This document shows, one piece after another, positions 51,059 to 62,889 of a stretch of 64,000 nucleotides of DNA. The stretch is from Syngnathus acus. Taxonomy: Eukaryota > Chordata > Actinopteri > Syngnathiformes > Syngnathidae. The stretch's first letter is position 1. Each line of letters starts with the position of its first letter. A program made the position numbers and the translations under genes. The DNA is taken from assembly GCF_901709675.1 (NCBI RefSeq), contig NC_051095.1, forward strand, positions 6,075,956 to 6,139,955, read 5' to 3'. The notes below the pieces were generated by a model, which ran no database searches, was not told the DNA's origin, and saw only the letters and a list, made by a program, of their open reading frames with translations.

Positions 51059-54000
51059 ATGGGCTTCTATGGGACCTTGAAGCTCATCTTCTACAAGGTG
51101 AGCCGGCGAACGCCAAACATTTCCCAACCAAGCCAAGTGTGCGCGCGCTTTGGCGATGACGAGGCGCTTTGTGATGCGCGTGCGCGTGGCCCACTGCGGC
51201 TCGGCGGATGAGGAGAGTGCTCGTGATGAGAACCGCAAGAACGACGATGACAAATATAACTCGAATGACATATTTGGTATTGATTGCTCTCGTCTGAAAT
51301 GCTCTGCATTGGGGAGATTGTCTGCTCCCACAGGAGTGCATGTCTGGACATTCACAGTTTGAATTACTGGCACTGAACTGTAAAACATTTAACTTGCATT
51401 CAGCACCAAATCAATTTTCAACATTCAGCACCAAATACACTTTCAATATTCAGCTGCACATTTGGCTTGCTGCAAAATGTCACTTCCGGGTTGCTCGGAG
51501 ATGCCAGGCCAAAGCAGCCGATGGAGCACCTTGATTGGCTGGCCTTGATTGCCGACTGCAGGCCCAGCTGGCCTAGAGACTCGGAAGTGACGTTTCGCAG
51601 CTGAATTTGAAGCTGGCTTTCTAAAGATTTCAATGGCAGCACATTTCAGTGCAACGCCACAGATATAGTTCCAGAAACTGCGTTCTTAGTTATTCATGAT
51701 TCCTGACTCTCCCCAATAATTTCAGAGATTTTCAGTGAGTATCTAGGAGTGATAATTGAAAATGATCATGGATTTCACCCAATCAGAAAACAGGTAAATA
51801 TGCAATTTTCCAATAAACCGCTACCATTGTTTAAATCACAGTGTTCCATCGCTGTTGAGTGGTGACCTATTATTAGAAGCGTTCTGTGGGTTACTCATGT
51901 GGCCCTTGAGAACTATCTGCTGCCCACTTGAACTATGTTTGTGACCACCTGGTATAGCCCATAATATAAACCGTCCCTATATAATATGAGTAAGAAATGC
52001 TGAATGATGATTGTATTTCTATCCTCCGTTTAGGTGAAAAGGAAATTGGATTACGGTCCTGACGGTCGGCCATTTTCCTCAGGAAAGAAGCATTGCAGAG
52101 GCGACGCTTACTTCAGGTACGCTGGGATGCCGCAGCGCTCCAGATGCTCATGGACTGCTTTCCTTTCTTGCTTCCTTACTTCCTTGCTCCCTTGCGGCTT
52201 GTAGTCCTCCGGTTCAGAGCCCGCCCACCACATTCGGGGAACTCCGGCTGGCCAACGGGCATTCAGCTCAGCGGCGGCGCGTCACCTCGGGCGCTCCCCC
52301 TCGTGGCCTGCAAGACTGGCTTCACACCTTTCAGGCACTGCCCTCTTTCTTTGTTGTTCGCATGTACGAGCATCCCGCACGCAATGGCCTGTTCCATTCG
52401 TCATATTCGGGAGTGATAATGCCAACGTCAGCGTTATGTTTGTTTGTATTTTAGTTTTTATTTTGTCCTACCCGTTATTGGAATTGGCTTCAAAAATACT
52501 GGTGGCGCTTACAAATTGACTGTTTCTTATTCAGCCATGAAGTGGACCAGAATTTATGTTCTGCCTGTCATCGGCATAACTTACGGAACAGAAATCTATA
52601 TCAGAAATAAAAACTCATCTCAGGCCATTTAAGTGAAATGGAATCCTTACCCACGGCCGGCCTGCGTGAAAATCAGTCCCAGTGTTGTGGGAGTGTGTCA
52701 AGTACACAATTGCGTCCCAATGTGCAGGCGTGGAGTGGACCTGAGAGGCTACTGGTGCTGGATCACTTGATTGACGTGTGTGAAACGGGCCAGCTCAAGC
52801 ACGTGATGCAGCTCATCCAACCGCACTTCCAGAGGGACTTCATTTCCCTACTGCCCAAAGAGGTGCCATAGCCGACCGCACTGGTGCCCCCCCCTCCTCC
52901 TCCCCTGGGCCTTTTTACACATGATACATACGCCTATGTGTGTCTCAGCTGGCTCTATACGTGTTGAACTTCCTGGCTCCCAAAGACCTGCTGCGGGCTG
53001 CACAGACCTGCAGGTACTGGCGGATCCTGGCCGAGGATAACCTGCTGTGGAGGGAGAAGTGTCACGAGGAAGGTGAGCTAACCGCCGAGCGCGTATTTGG
53101 GAAACAAGCCATCTGACTATCACGTGCGTAGGTGTGTCCGAGTGCGCGTCACCTCGCCGCAGAGAATGCGTCACGTGGAAGTCCAAGTACATACGACAAC
53201 ACCGCATTGACACCAACTGGAGGAAGGGGGACGAGCGCCAGCCCAAGGTATGCGCATGCCCGCGCAAAGCTAGTAAACGTGGACTGAGTGCTCACGTGTG
53301 GCCAGCAGGTGCTGAAAGGTCACGACGACCATGTGATCACATGTCTCCAGTTCAGCGGCGACCTCATCGTCAGCGGCTCTGACGACAACACGCTCAAAGT
53401 GTGGTCGGCCATCACTGGCAAGGTGGGAGTGAGTGCGTGCGTGTATATCTATCGCAGGGCGTGCACACTTCTGCAACCACAACGGTGTCTACTGTGTTGC
53501 GGTCAGTGTTTGCGTACGCTGACGGGCCACACGGGCGGCGTGTGGTGCAGTCAGATGACGGCCGCCACGGTGATCAGCGGCTCCACCGACCGCACGCTGC
53601 GTGTGTGGAACGCTCACAACGGCGAGTGCGTCCACGTGCTGCACGGGCATACGTCCACCGTGCGCTGCATGCATCTCCACGGCAACCGGTAACAACACGC
53701 TCTCCGTACTTGCGTTTTTGGACAACGGATAGAGCGGCGCCTTGTTCGTGTGCGCCTTTCAGGGTGGTGTCGGGCTCCCGAGATACGACGGTGCGCGTGT
53801 GGGACGTCTCGAGCGGTCGCTGCGAGCACGTGCTGACTGGCCACGTGGCGGCCGTGCGCTGCGTGCAATACGACGGCCGCCGCGTCGTGTCGGGGGGCTA
53901 CGACTACATGGTGAAGGTGTGGGACCCCCAAACGGAGGCATGTCTTCACACTCTGCAGGGACACACCAACCGAGTGTATTCACTTCAGGTACGCACGCAC

Positions 54001-55196
54001 ACGCTCAAGATTCAAAGTGGGGAAAGGCTTTGCTGTCCACAACTTATTTTACAATCATTGATTGTGATGTCCTTTGGAAATTTGATGAATAACTTCCTTT
54101 GAAATCAGAAATCAAGGAAAAGAGTTGTTCAAGTGATGCTGAAGATTTTTATCACTAATGAAAATGTGATATTTTGGGATGTTTGAGCAAGAATCGTGGA
54201 AGTCGATGCACAAGATTTGCTTTTGCTGGCCATAACATAATGTTCCATATTGGAGGTATCAACTTGGTATGGGTGAGTGATGTGTGAAAATGTGTCATTG
54301 AACCTTAATGAAATTGCTGAATAAAAAATGAGTTTGTCCTAACTTTGAAAGTGCTGATCCACAGATGTTTGCTTTGTGCAGTTTGACGGCGTTTTTGTGG
54401 TGAGTGGCTCGCTCGATACGTCCATCCGAGTGTGGGACGTGGAAACAGGTGGGACGTTTGATGGGAGGAAGGTTCGGCGTGTAAAAAAAAAATAGGGCTG
54501 TGATTTCCAGCGGTTTTGTCTCTCCCCGCAGGCGGCTGCGTCCACACGCTGACGGGCCACCAGTCTCTGACCAGCGGGATGGAGCTGCGGGACCGCATAC
54601 TGGTGTCCGGCAACGCCGACTCCACCGTTCGCGTGTGGGACATCCGGACGGGACGCTGTCTGCACACCCTGCAAGGTGAGCCATCGGCGCCACGTCACGA
54701 GAACGCGTCACCGACTGTGCGTCGTCGCCGCCAGGTCCCAACAAGCACCAATCGGCGGTGACGTGCCTGCAGTTCTGCCGAGGTCTGGTCCTGTCCAGCT
54801 CAGACGACGGTACGGTCAAACTTTGGGACCTCCGAACGGGCGCATGGCTGCGCGACGTGGTGGCGCTGCAGAGCTGCGGATCCGGTAAGCGCCGCTTCCA
54901 CACGACACAAAGGCGCCGTAACAACCTGACACCTGAGTAAATGGACCTGTGAATCCAGAATGTAAGACGGGATGGTTACTTCTCTGGATGAACTCCAATG
55001 CAATCGCTGTCCAGGTGGTGTGGTGTGGCGCATCAAGGCCTCCGACACCAGGCTGGTTTGCGCGGCCGGCAGCAGGATGGGCACCGAGGAGACCAAACTG
55101 CTGGTGCTGGACTTCGACCTGGACGAACACCAGACGGACCAAAAAGAACCGGCTGAGTCGGACCAAGATTCCGACGCTGAGGATTCCGTTCATTAA
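51059..55196 (+). CDS. fbxw7: F-box/WD40 protein, FBXW7-like paralogue
   Basis: Predicted 563 aa. Exons: 51059-51097, 52034-52116, 52205-52334, 52728-52862, 52949-53072, 53132-53247, 53309-53422, 53507-53688, 53763-53988, 54382-54448, 54532-54675, 54735-54884 and 55015-55196. It starts [13 protein letters not shown], matching the end of the FBXW7 beta-isoform first coding exon. Then come the dimerisation helix region, an F-box (about 130-170, [19 protein letters not shown]) and eight WD40 blades. The three degron-contacting arginines are present (STVRCM, SGSRDT, AAVRCV). FBXW7 is the substrate receptor of the SCF ligase for phosphodegrons in cyclin E, MYC and NOTCH. The C-terminus is an acidic tail ending in DSDAEDSVH. 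Many conservative changes from mammalian FBXW7 suggest a fish-specific second copy. The intron after 52,334 starts with GC (CAG|GCACTG). A possible AATAAA lies at about 56,072. Confidence 0.93.
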
Positions 55197-56314
55197 AAAC
55201 GGATTTGTCGCCGGACCCGTACGCATGGTGATCCAAGTTTTGAGGACGCGGAACATTTCCGGCACCAGAAAGTGCTGACTTAACTATTGCTGCTATCCAA
55301 TGGGGAAGTTCACATCAGACCGACAAGAGTGCGGTCGCGGTCCGAACGGTGGACATCCCCAGTGCACGCTTTGCCGAGATTGTTTTCCTCCTTGGCTCCC
55401 GTCGATCGACGCTCTTGTTAACTCTTTCAGTGGCCAAAATGTTGTGCTGTCATGAATTTGCGTGTCGTTTGGGGACTTAATTGACTGCGAAGAATGAAAA
55501 TGTGACTCCCAAATCAAAACGTTTTAACTGGAATGCTAAGAATCATTATTGTGAAGTACTCCACCACCGCCGCCTGCCAAAACCGAAGCTTAACGCTTGC
55601 ATCCACTAGATAGACGCGAGTGTCTGACTGATACAGCTCGACTAACGATGTAAACTATAATTGATTAATCTGTCAGTTAACTTTTGATTAATTCAAGTAG
55701 ATTTTTAAGAACGCATTATATCTACATCCCTCAATTAAAAATCTGGACAATTCAGAAAACATAAATGAAGGATTCAAACACTGGATTGGTCGATGGCATT
55801 TGTCCAGAAATCGGCAAAAATGGTTTGGATTGTTTTAAAAGCGAATGTTTGCAAATGTCTTATTGCTAAAAGACTTTTTGTTACTGGTGAGAGTCTGAAA
55901 TTCTGAGCATTTGGACGATTTGAAGTTAATCGATATTAGTAAACAATTTGACGATTAATCGATTACATTGTTGCATCGGTAGTACGGGAGCTCTTGTAAG
56001 AAAGTGTAAATCCATGAGAAAGCGTGTACATATTGTGCTTTTGCAAAACTAACCGTAACGGTGAAGATGTCAATAAAGACGACTTTTCAAAAGATGTGCG
56101 CGTGACACCACCATTTGAGTTGAATCGGCAAACTGCAAAGCCATCCTTCAACCGAGCCATCTTAGTTACCATGGCAACATTTTGGCCATAAGTAGTGACA
56201 CCAAAAACGAGGTTAAGAAGAGATTTATTTGGGTATCGACAAAAGGGGCTCTGGTAAAAAAAAAATACAAATTACAACAAAAAAAAACACGAGAGCAAAA
56301 GGTGCGCCCGCCTA
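55197..56314. other. Tail-to-tail spacer fbxw7 / anapc10
   Basis: Likely 3' UTRs of the two convergent genes. No other gene seen. Confidence 0.6.
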
Positions 56315-57292
56315 TCACCTGATGGTTCGGTACATCATGAAGTCGACAGTGGTGCACGGTGGGAACTTGCCCACGGAGCTCTCCTGCACCGGTGTGTACA
56401 CTTTGATCTGCCGCATGTGCGTGTCCCGGCCGTTCTGGTGGTTGGCCAGCACGGCGATCTGGATCATGAAGGTCCGGACGGGCTCGTTGCTCCGCTGGTT
56501 CAGAAGTGACACGTGAATCCAGCCGCTGGGCTCCACCATCTCCAACTGCTGCACGCACCAACACCAAGAAAAGCAAACGGACGACAACCACATCAGGTAT
56601 GACTTCAAACATAATTTTAGGTTTGACGTGCGGGTTTCTGGTATGGACTTTCTCACCCTGACTTCATGCAGGTCATGGAAATTGTTCCCCACTCTGACGG
56701 AAATCTTGCTAGGCGTGTAGCTTTCATCCGACTTGTAATCAGCGTAGATGCACAACATCTTCACCGTGGTCCTCCTTCTGGATGCAGGAATGAGACAACT
56801 AAACGGTGGCACACAAAAAGGGGCAGGCGCACAAGCACCTACCTAAACTGGATGTTGACCAGATGCGGTTGGGATCCGTCCGACTGCCAGTACGTTTCCA
56901 GGTTGTCGTCCCTCAGCTGGTCCACGCCGAATCCTAAGTGGCATATTGTTCAGGTGGTGTCGACATTGATCTGTGTGAATGGCAAACTTGCCTATTTGGT
57001 TTGCTTATTTGCATTCTTCTGGCTCTTTTGCAAAGTTATTGATACAATGCGGGTAATTATTATTCTTTTGTTATGTCATTAATTTCATAACAGACACGTT
57101 TATGTTCCATAATCCTGTTGTTTCGTTTTAGCAGGAACCTCCTTGAATTCTACAAACTTTAGCAGCAGGGTGCTGACCCGGTTTGCAGGAGGACAGCGAC
57201 CACACCGCCTGTGAGCCGATTTCTCGGACGGTACCAGTCCGCTCGAGCTGCTTTGGGTCAGCTCCGGGGGGCGTCTTGCTCGGCGTGGCCAT
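56315..57292 (-). CDS. anapc10: Anaphase-promoting complex subunit 10 (DOC1)
   Basis: Predicted 186 aa (mammalian protein 185). Exons 5' to 3' on the minus strand: 57178-57292, 56843-56933, 56657-56777 and 56315-56548. Starts [20 protein letters not shown], then the DOC domain, a jelly-roll related to F5/8[60 protein letters not shown], ending MMYRTIR. The C-terminal isoleucine-arginine tail that docks on APC3 is intact. APC10 helps the coactivator bind D-box substrates. It is essentially full-length with very high conservation, so clearly a functional gene. Confidence 0.97.
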
Positions 57293-57889
57293 CGTCTGAT
57301 CTGATGAAGGAACAAGAGACCGTGAACGGGCTAGATGGGCGGCTTTGGACCTGGCAAGCGGAACTGGGTGACACACAACACTCGTGTTGTTAATTTTTAC
57401 CTTTGTCAAGGCCCTCTGTAGTCCGCGCTCACGATTTAAACGGAGGTTACGACGGGCCCCTGGCGCTTAGAAATAACATTTGGAAAAATCCCGAAATTCT
57501 ACTACGGCGATGCAAAATAACGCAGGAGATTGAAGACGATTCTGCGTTTTGCTTTTCTTCGAGGGAATCTGCGTTTGGCAAAAATACTGTTTTATGTACA
57601 TTACCGCCACCTTCCGGACTGGAGGGGAAACGAACTAAACGGTACTGTATAGTCACACACAAATGAAACTCTGAATGCTATTTGTCTGGCATAATGCATC
57701 TTTTAGTACATAAATGGGTAGTCATGTCCAAATGTATCATGTGTGGTACTTTACTTTTCACTGCCTCTTTAATTATCTATTATATTATTTCCCGGATTTA
57801 TCTCATTTGCCACATTCAATACGGCGTCGATATTTACGTTTATTAGAACCATTGCACCTCCACACCAAAAGGAGCCTGACGAGGTGGTT

Positions 57890-58100
57890 CGGGTAACTGG
57901 TTACAATGCCGCCTGGATGCCTCCCTGCAAAGGTGTTCCAGGCACGTACCGTGGAGGGGGTGTTTTGGGAAGACCCAGGAGCCATGGAGAGACTCCCAGG
58001 TGGCCCGGGAACACCTGGGAGCCCCGTGGAATAGCTGGACGAAATGGCTGGGGAGAGGGAAGGCTGGGCATCCCTGCTATAGTTGCTGTCTTCTCAACAT
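57890..58100 (+). mobile_element. LINE 3' fragment
   Basis: 'gcctggatgcctccctgcaa', 'ggtgttccaggcacgt' and 'ggctggggagagggaaggct' are typical of the 3' coding end of a common fish LINE. Frames are broken. Confidence 0.6.
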
Positions 58101-58392
58101 AATCTCTGATAAGTGCAAGAGAATGGATTGATGATTTTTTTATTTTATTTTAGCAATTCGGCAAACCTGTTTTGCCTTGTGTTGTCTCGTTCCGTTTTTA
58201 AATGTACTACCTTGAGTTTAGGTTCGCAAACGCCCCACTTGGACGTACTGACGTCACTTCCAATCGGACGTCGTCCAATCCGGTCGGCGCCGCCGATGCC
58301 ATGTTGTGATCGTTGAGGAAATCGATTGTGGCCGAAGTTCACTCGGCAAAGTGGATCTAAAACTCTACTAAGAGCACAATTTGACAAGGACC

Positions 58393-61300
58393 ATGGAGGT
58401 AAGGGGGAGTTGACACCAAATGACGAAAAACAATTTCCACATTTGTCGGAATAAGTGATGACTGACGGTGATAATAAACAAACAAAAATAATGGCTGACT
58501 TAAACTCAACAGGCTTGGCGTAAATAACGATTTCATTTTAATTCACGCGTTTGTTTGTGTTGTGGAGACTGTACGAACATCTCGGATTGAAGAAAGATTA
58601 ACTTTGTTGGTATTTGTTGAGCGCGATGCAAAGCTTAGCGGATTTGTCAGCGTAAAATCACACGCCGGTGGAACTCGGGTTGGCGCTTGACAGTATTGTT
58701 GCTTGGATACAATTGTGACACACGCAATTAGCGCGGTGTTGTGAAGTAATCCCCGAGGGGGTGGCAAGCTTTTATTTTGAAGGAGTATATCCGCTCTGGC
58801 GTTTAGCGTACCTTGACTCCTCCTCCTCCATCGGTTGCTCCGGTTCCATTGAGCAGCCTGGGCCGTGCCAGACGTCTGCGATTTGGGTCGGGCGCGACGG
58901 TCACGCTTCAAGTGGTTTGAACCGGCGGTGACATGCCCAGACCCTGGCCGGCGTGTGCCCGCTGATTGGGGAGCGAGGGTGTTTTCATATTGGGGGGGCA
59001 GACGAGCGGCCGCCAAGTGTGCAGCAATACCGCAGCCTTGCGTCAAATCCGGCTAAAAGCTAAACGGCCGTACGACGTGTAGAGAACCACGTTAGGAGGG
59101 GTTATTTTGGGCGTCCACATGTTGGATTGCCGCCGCTGCTTTTGTTGGCTTTTGTCAATTGTGCCAGAAGCAGAGCGTGAGAGCGTTATTGTCATTATTG
59201 AGCAACGAGTCGCCGTTCCGTTTGTTATCGTCGGGGAGGCGTGATGGACCTGAATTTTTACTCCCATCTTACCGGCGGAAGCGGGCAGCACGACGGGGAT
59301 CCAGGGTTCCTGGACCCGCAGTCCTTCAATGGATTTGACTCAGACAACAAGGTGACCCCGTTTGTTGAGTGCAGGGGGGCGGCTGAAGTCATTTATCATT
59401 CCCATCATTTCAACTATGTTTCCATCTTTTGACAAACTCCTCAATGTTTCAGTACCCGGGTGGCAGTGACAACTACCTGACGATTTCCGGGTCAGGCCAC
59501 CCCTTCCTGGCTCCGTCGGAGGTGAGTAAGCCTTCCTGTATGTTCCAGATGATCTAAATGTTACTATTGATGTATCTCATCCCACCTTCCAGACTTTTCA
59601 CACTCCCAGTCTGGGCGATGAGGAGTTTGAGATCCCTCCCATCTCACTGGACCCGGATTCGTCCCTCACCGTTTCCGACGTGGTGTCCCATTTTGGAGAG
59701 CTGTCGGATGCCAGTCCCTCAAACAGCGTGGTGGTCCCTGGGAATGCCGTGGTGGAAGGCGACGACCCCTCTTTTGCCTCCACGTTTGTCCACCCTCCTT
59801 CCCAGGGTCTGGAGCACCTAAGTCTGGGAGTCATCAACCAGTCTGGAGGCGCCCTGCTGGGCTCGTCTTTGGGAATGGTGAGGGTGTTCTAAGATGCGAT
59901 CCGTCCAACACTTGAAAACACGCTCCTCTCCTTTCCATGTGCGCAGGATTTGGGCCATCCCATCGGGTCGCAGTTTAGCAGCTCATCTCCGGTCACCATC
60001 GACGTTCCATTGGGAGACATGAGCCAAGGCCTGCTGGGCTCCAACCAGCTGACCACCATTGACCAGTCAGAGCTCAGCGCTCAGCTGGGTCTCGGATTGG
60101 GGGCTGGGAATATTTTGCAGCGCCCGCAGTCGCCGGAGCGCCCGCTGTCGGCCACGGCGTCACCCACCAGCTCGCTGCAGGATGACGACATGGACGACTT
60201 CCGGAGGGTGAGATTCCCGCTCCTCTTTCCTTTAAATTTCTTGTTAATTCTTGAGGAAAGTTTCAAGCTTGCAACTTTTTTTCATGCCAACTTTTCATGT
60301 GATGTGACACACCGTTTCTCTCCCTGCTCATCAGAGCATTCTAGTGGAATCTCCCATATCTCAGAACTTCTGTCCCGGCGTCATCTCCCTGGACCCCGCT
60401 GTGGCCGAGGCGCCGCCATCTGGCCTCGCCTCCGGCGCCTTGCAGCTCTCCAGCCGGAAGGGAGGGAGCGGCAGGGGCGGGAAGACGGGGAAGAAGAAGG
60501 AAGACCCTAACGAGCCACAGAAGCCCGTGCCGGCCTACGCTCTCTTCTTTAGGGACACTCAGGCGGCCATCAAAGGACAAAACCCTAAAGCTACCATAGG
60601 AGAAGTTTCAAAGATCGTGGCTTCCATGTGGGACAGCCTCGGGAAGGAACAGAAGCAGGTCATGTGCCTAATATGTCTGCAATGCTACCTTGACTTTGGA
60701 GTGACTTCACAGGTGATAAATGGTTCTCTCCTTTCTTACAGGTTTATAAGAGGAAAAACGAGTTAGCCAAGAAGGATTACTTGAGAGCACTTGCAGAGTA
60801 CAGGGCCAATCTCAACTGTCAGGTTCCCATCGAAGTGTTGGATTCGGCACCGTCGCCGCCTCCGGCCCCAGCCTCTTCTCGCCCTAGCAGGGCCCAGCAG
60901 TACAACCCCGAGGAGAACACCATCACCAACATCTGCACTTCCAATATCATCTTGGACCTGCCTCAGGTCACCACGCGCTCCCGCACGGGCGCCATTAGAC
61001 CGCAACCACCGACCGAATCCAACCCGCCCACTGTCGCCAAGATCATCATCAAGCAGACGCAGCTGCCCTCGGGTGGTGTGTCCGTCACGGCCATGTCCGC
61101 CTCGTCGCCCCGACAGCCGCCGCCGTTGCAGCAAATGCAGAGCACGCCGCCGCCGCCCAGGTTGCAGCAGATGGTGCACGCCCAAGCGCCGCCGCCCCTG
61201 CAGGCCAAACCTCGGGGCGGCGGCGCCGTGGCTTCAGCCGCCCCACCGCCGCTACAGATCAAGGTGGTCCCGTCGGTACGACAGGTGGACCCTGGCGCTC

Positions 61301-62665
61301 AACTCATTGTGGCATCGTCTTGTGAAACTTCGGATTCGGCCAAGGCGGCGGGACAGTCGGCCGCTGCTGCTGCCGTGACAAGAGGGGAGGAAGTGATGGA
61401 AGCGGAGGAAGGAGTAAGCACGTTTGATTTTGTAGTTTAACCCCCAGAGGGCGCTGCTGTCAACATTAACCAGGCCTGGACAAAGTGTGTCCTCCACAGC
61501 AGTGGTCCCCAACCTTTTTTGCGCCACGGACCGGTTACATGTCAGAAATATTTTTCGCGGACCGGCATTTATATAAATAAATAATACATTTATATAAATA
61601 AATAAATAATACATTTATAATAAATATATAAATACGATGAAATAAAATGATACGACTGACAGAAAAACAAGTACAAATGACAAAAATAAAACTCACCATT
61701 ACGTTGAATTAGTGGGAGCACTGAGTTTGTTTCTCAGAAACGAGCCGGTCCCATCTAGACGTAATCGGAGACAATGACACCCGAAGTGATTAAGGTTTGT
61801 CTTTTATTGCAGGATGCTTGGTCTCCATGTGTTGAAGCAGTTTTGAATGCTTCATTGCCTGGTTAGTTAGCCTGTCGCCACATATTAGCTTTGCGGGCTC
61901 GACTAGGGAAACATGTCACGTGACCGGGACGAGTGTCTTGACCTGAATTAATTGATCGTCGATAATTTTTTTTTTTTTCTGTGCGGCTTGGCGGCCCGGT
62001 ACCGAGTGACCCACGGACCGGTACCGGTCCGCGGCCCGGTGGTTGGGGACCACTGCTCCACAGTGTTGTATGAAGTCAGAAACAAATATTGTGATGTGCA
62101 GGGACATAGGCATGCACCACTACATACGAATGAATAGTCTGGTCCTGCTAAGTGCAGTGTGGAAAAAGCTTTTCTAGGTTGGGGCTCAAAAATGTTCCAT
62201 ACTGCTTGTCCCTACAAAATGTCAACACAAAAAGTGTTGTTTTTTTTGGATAACTCTGCATTTGCATTTATGTAATTTGAATACAACTGCAATATGTTCC
62301 AGTTCCTCTGGAAAATGCATTGGCGAGGCCTAACGTTGCCATTGTCTCTTGTGTGTCAGATGGAGGTGGAGGTGAAAGTGGCCCCCGGGCCTGGCATCAC
62401 GCCCACTGGGAGTCCAAACATTTGCGTGCGCACCGGTTGCACCAACCCAGCGGTGGACAGCAAAGACTGGGACAAAGAGTACTGCAGCAACGAGTGTGTC
62501 GCCACACATTGCAGGTGGCTGGCTGCTCCTTCAAACTTTGTTGTTTCTTTCAAACAGCAGCTTTGATTGACATTTCAGCGTATGCTTTCTCTGTTGCTCC
62601 TCGACAGGGATGTGTTCACGGCCTGGTGCGCCATCCGAGGGCAGAACTCCACCACCGTCACTTAG
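58393..62665 (+). CDS. tox4: TOX high mobility group box protein 4
   Basis: HMG-box nuclear factor; in mammals part of the PTW/PP1 phosphatase complex. Two first coding exons: 58393-58398 (ATGGAG, then donor), giving [11 protein letters not shown] exactly as in mammalian TOX4; or 59244-59351 ([12 protein letters not shown] start), an N-terminus like other TOX members. Common exons: 59453-59521, 59593-59877, 59947-60207, 60335-60658, 60742-61413, 62360-62514 and 62608-62665; phases agree (609 or 643 aa). Acidic N-terminal TOX region ([12 protein letters not shown]); Lys-rich NLS before the HMG box ([32 protein letters not shown]); a Pro/Gln-rich middle; a C-terminal Cys module ([20 protein letters not shown]) specific to TOX4. 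The intron before the last two exons contains a hAT element. Confidence 0.94.
61500..62055. mobile_element. hAT non-autonomous element in tox4 intron
   Basis: Ends CAGTGGTCCCCAACC and GGTTGGGGACCACTG are perfect inverted repeats, and the flanks carry an identical 8-bp duplication CTCCACAG (61,492-61,499 and 62,056-62,063). It is about 556 bp with no transposase. The perfect flank repeat suggests a fairly recent insertion. Confidence 0.93.
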
Positions 62666-62683
62666 CGGAGGAACCTTTGTAAG

Positions 62684-62885
62684 GAATCCATCCATCCATC
62701 CATCCTATTTGTTGTTGTTGTTGTTTTTAGCGCTTACCCTATTCAGGGTCATGGGGAAGCTGGAGTTTTTATCTCAGCTGATAGTGACTGAAAGGTGGAC
62801 TGAACACTGAATTGGTTGCCAGCCCATCACTGGGCACATAGACACAAACAACCATTTACACCTACAGTCACAAAATCAGACAACC
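62684..62885. repeat. Dispersed teleost repeat fragment
   Basis: (ATCC)n, then 'agcgcttaccctattcaggg', 'aattggttgccagcccatca' and 'gggcacatagacacaaacaa', the same common fish repeat type as at 9,245. It lies just after the tox4 stop codon. Confidence 0.6.
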
Positions 62886-62889
62886 CCCC

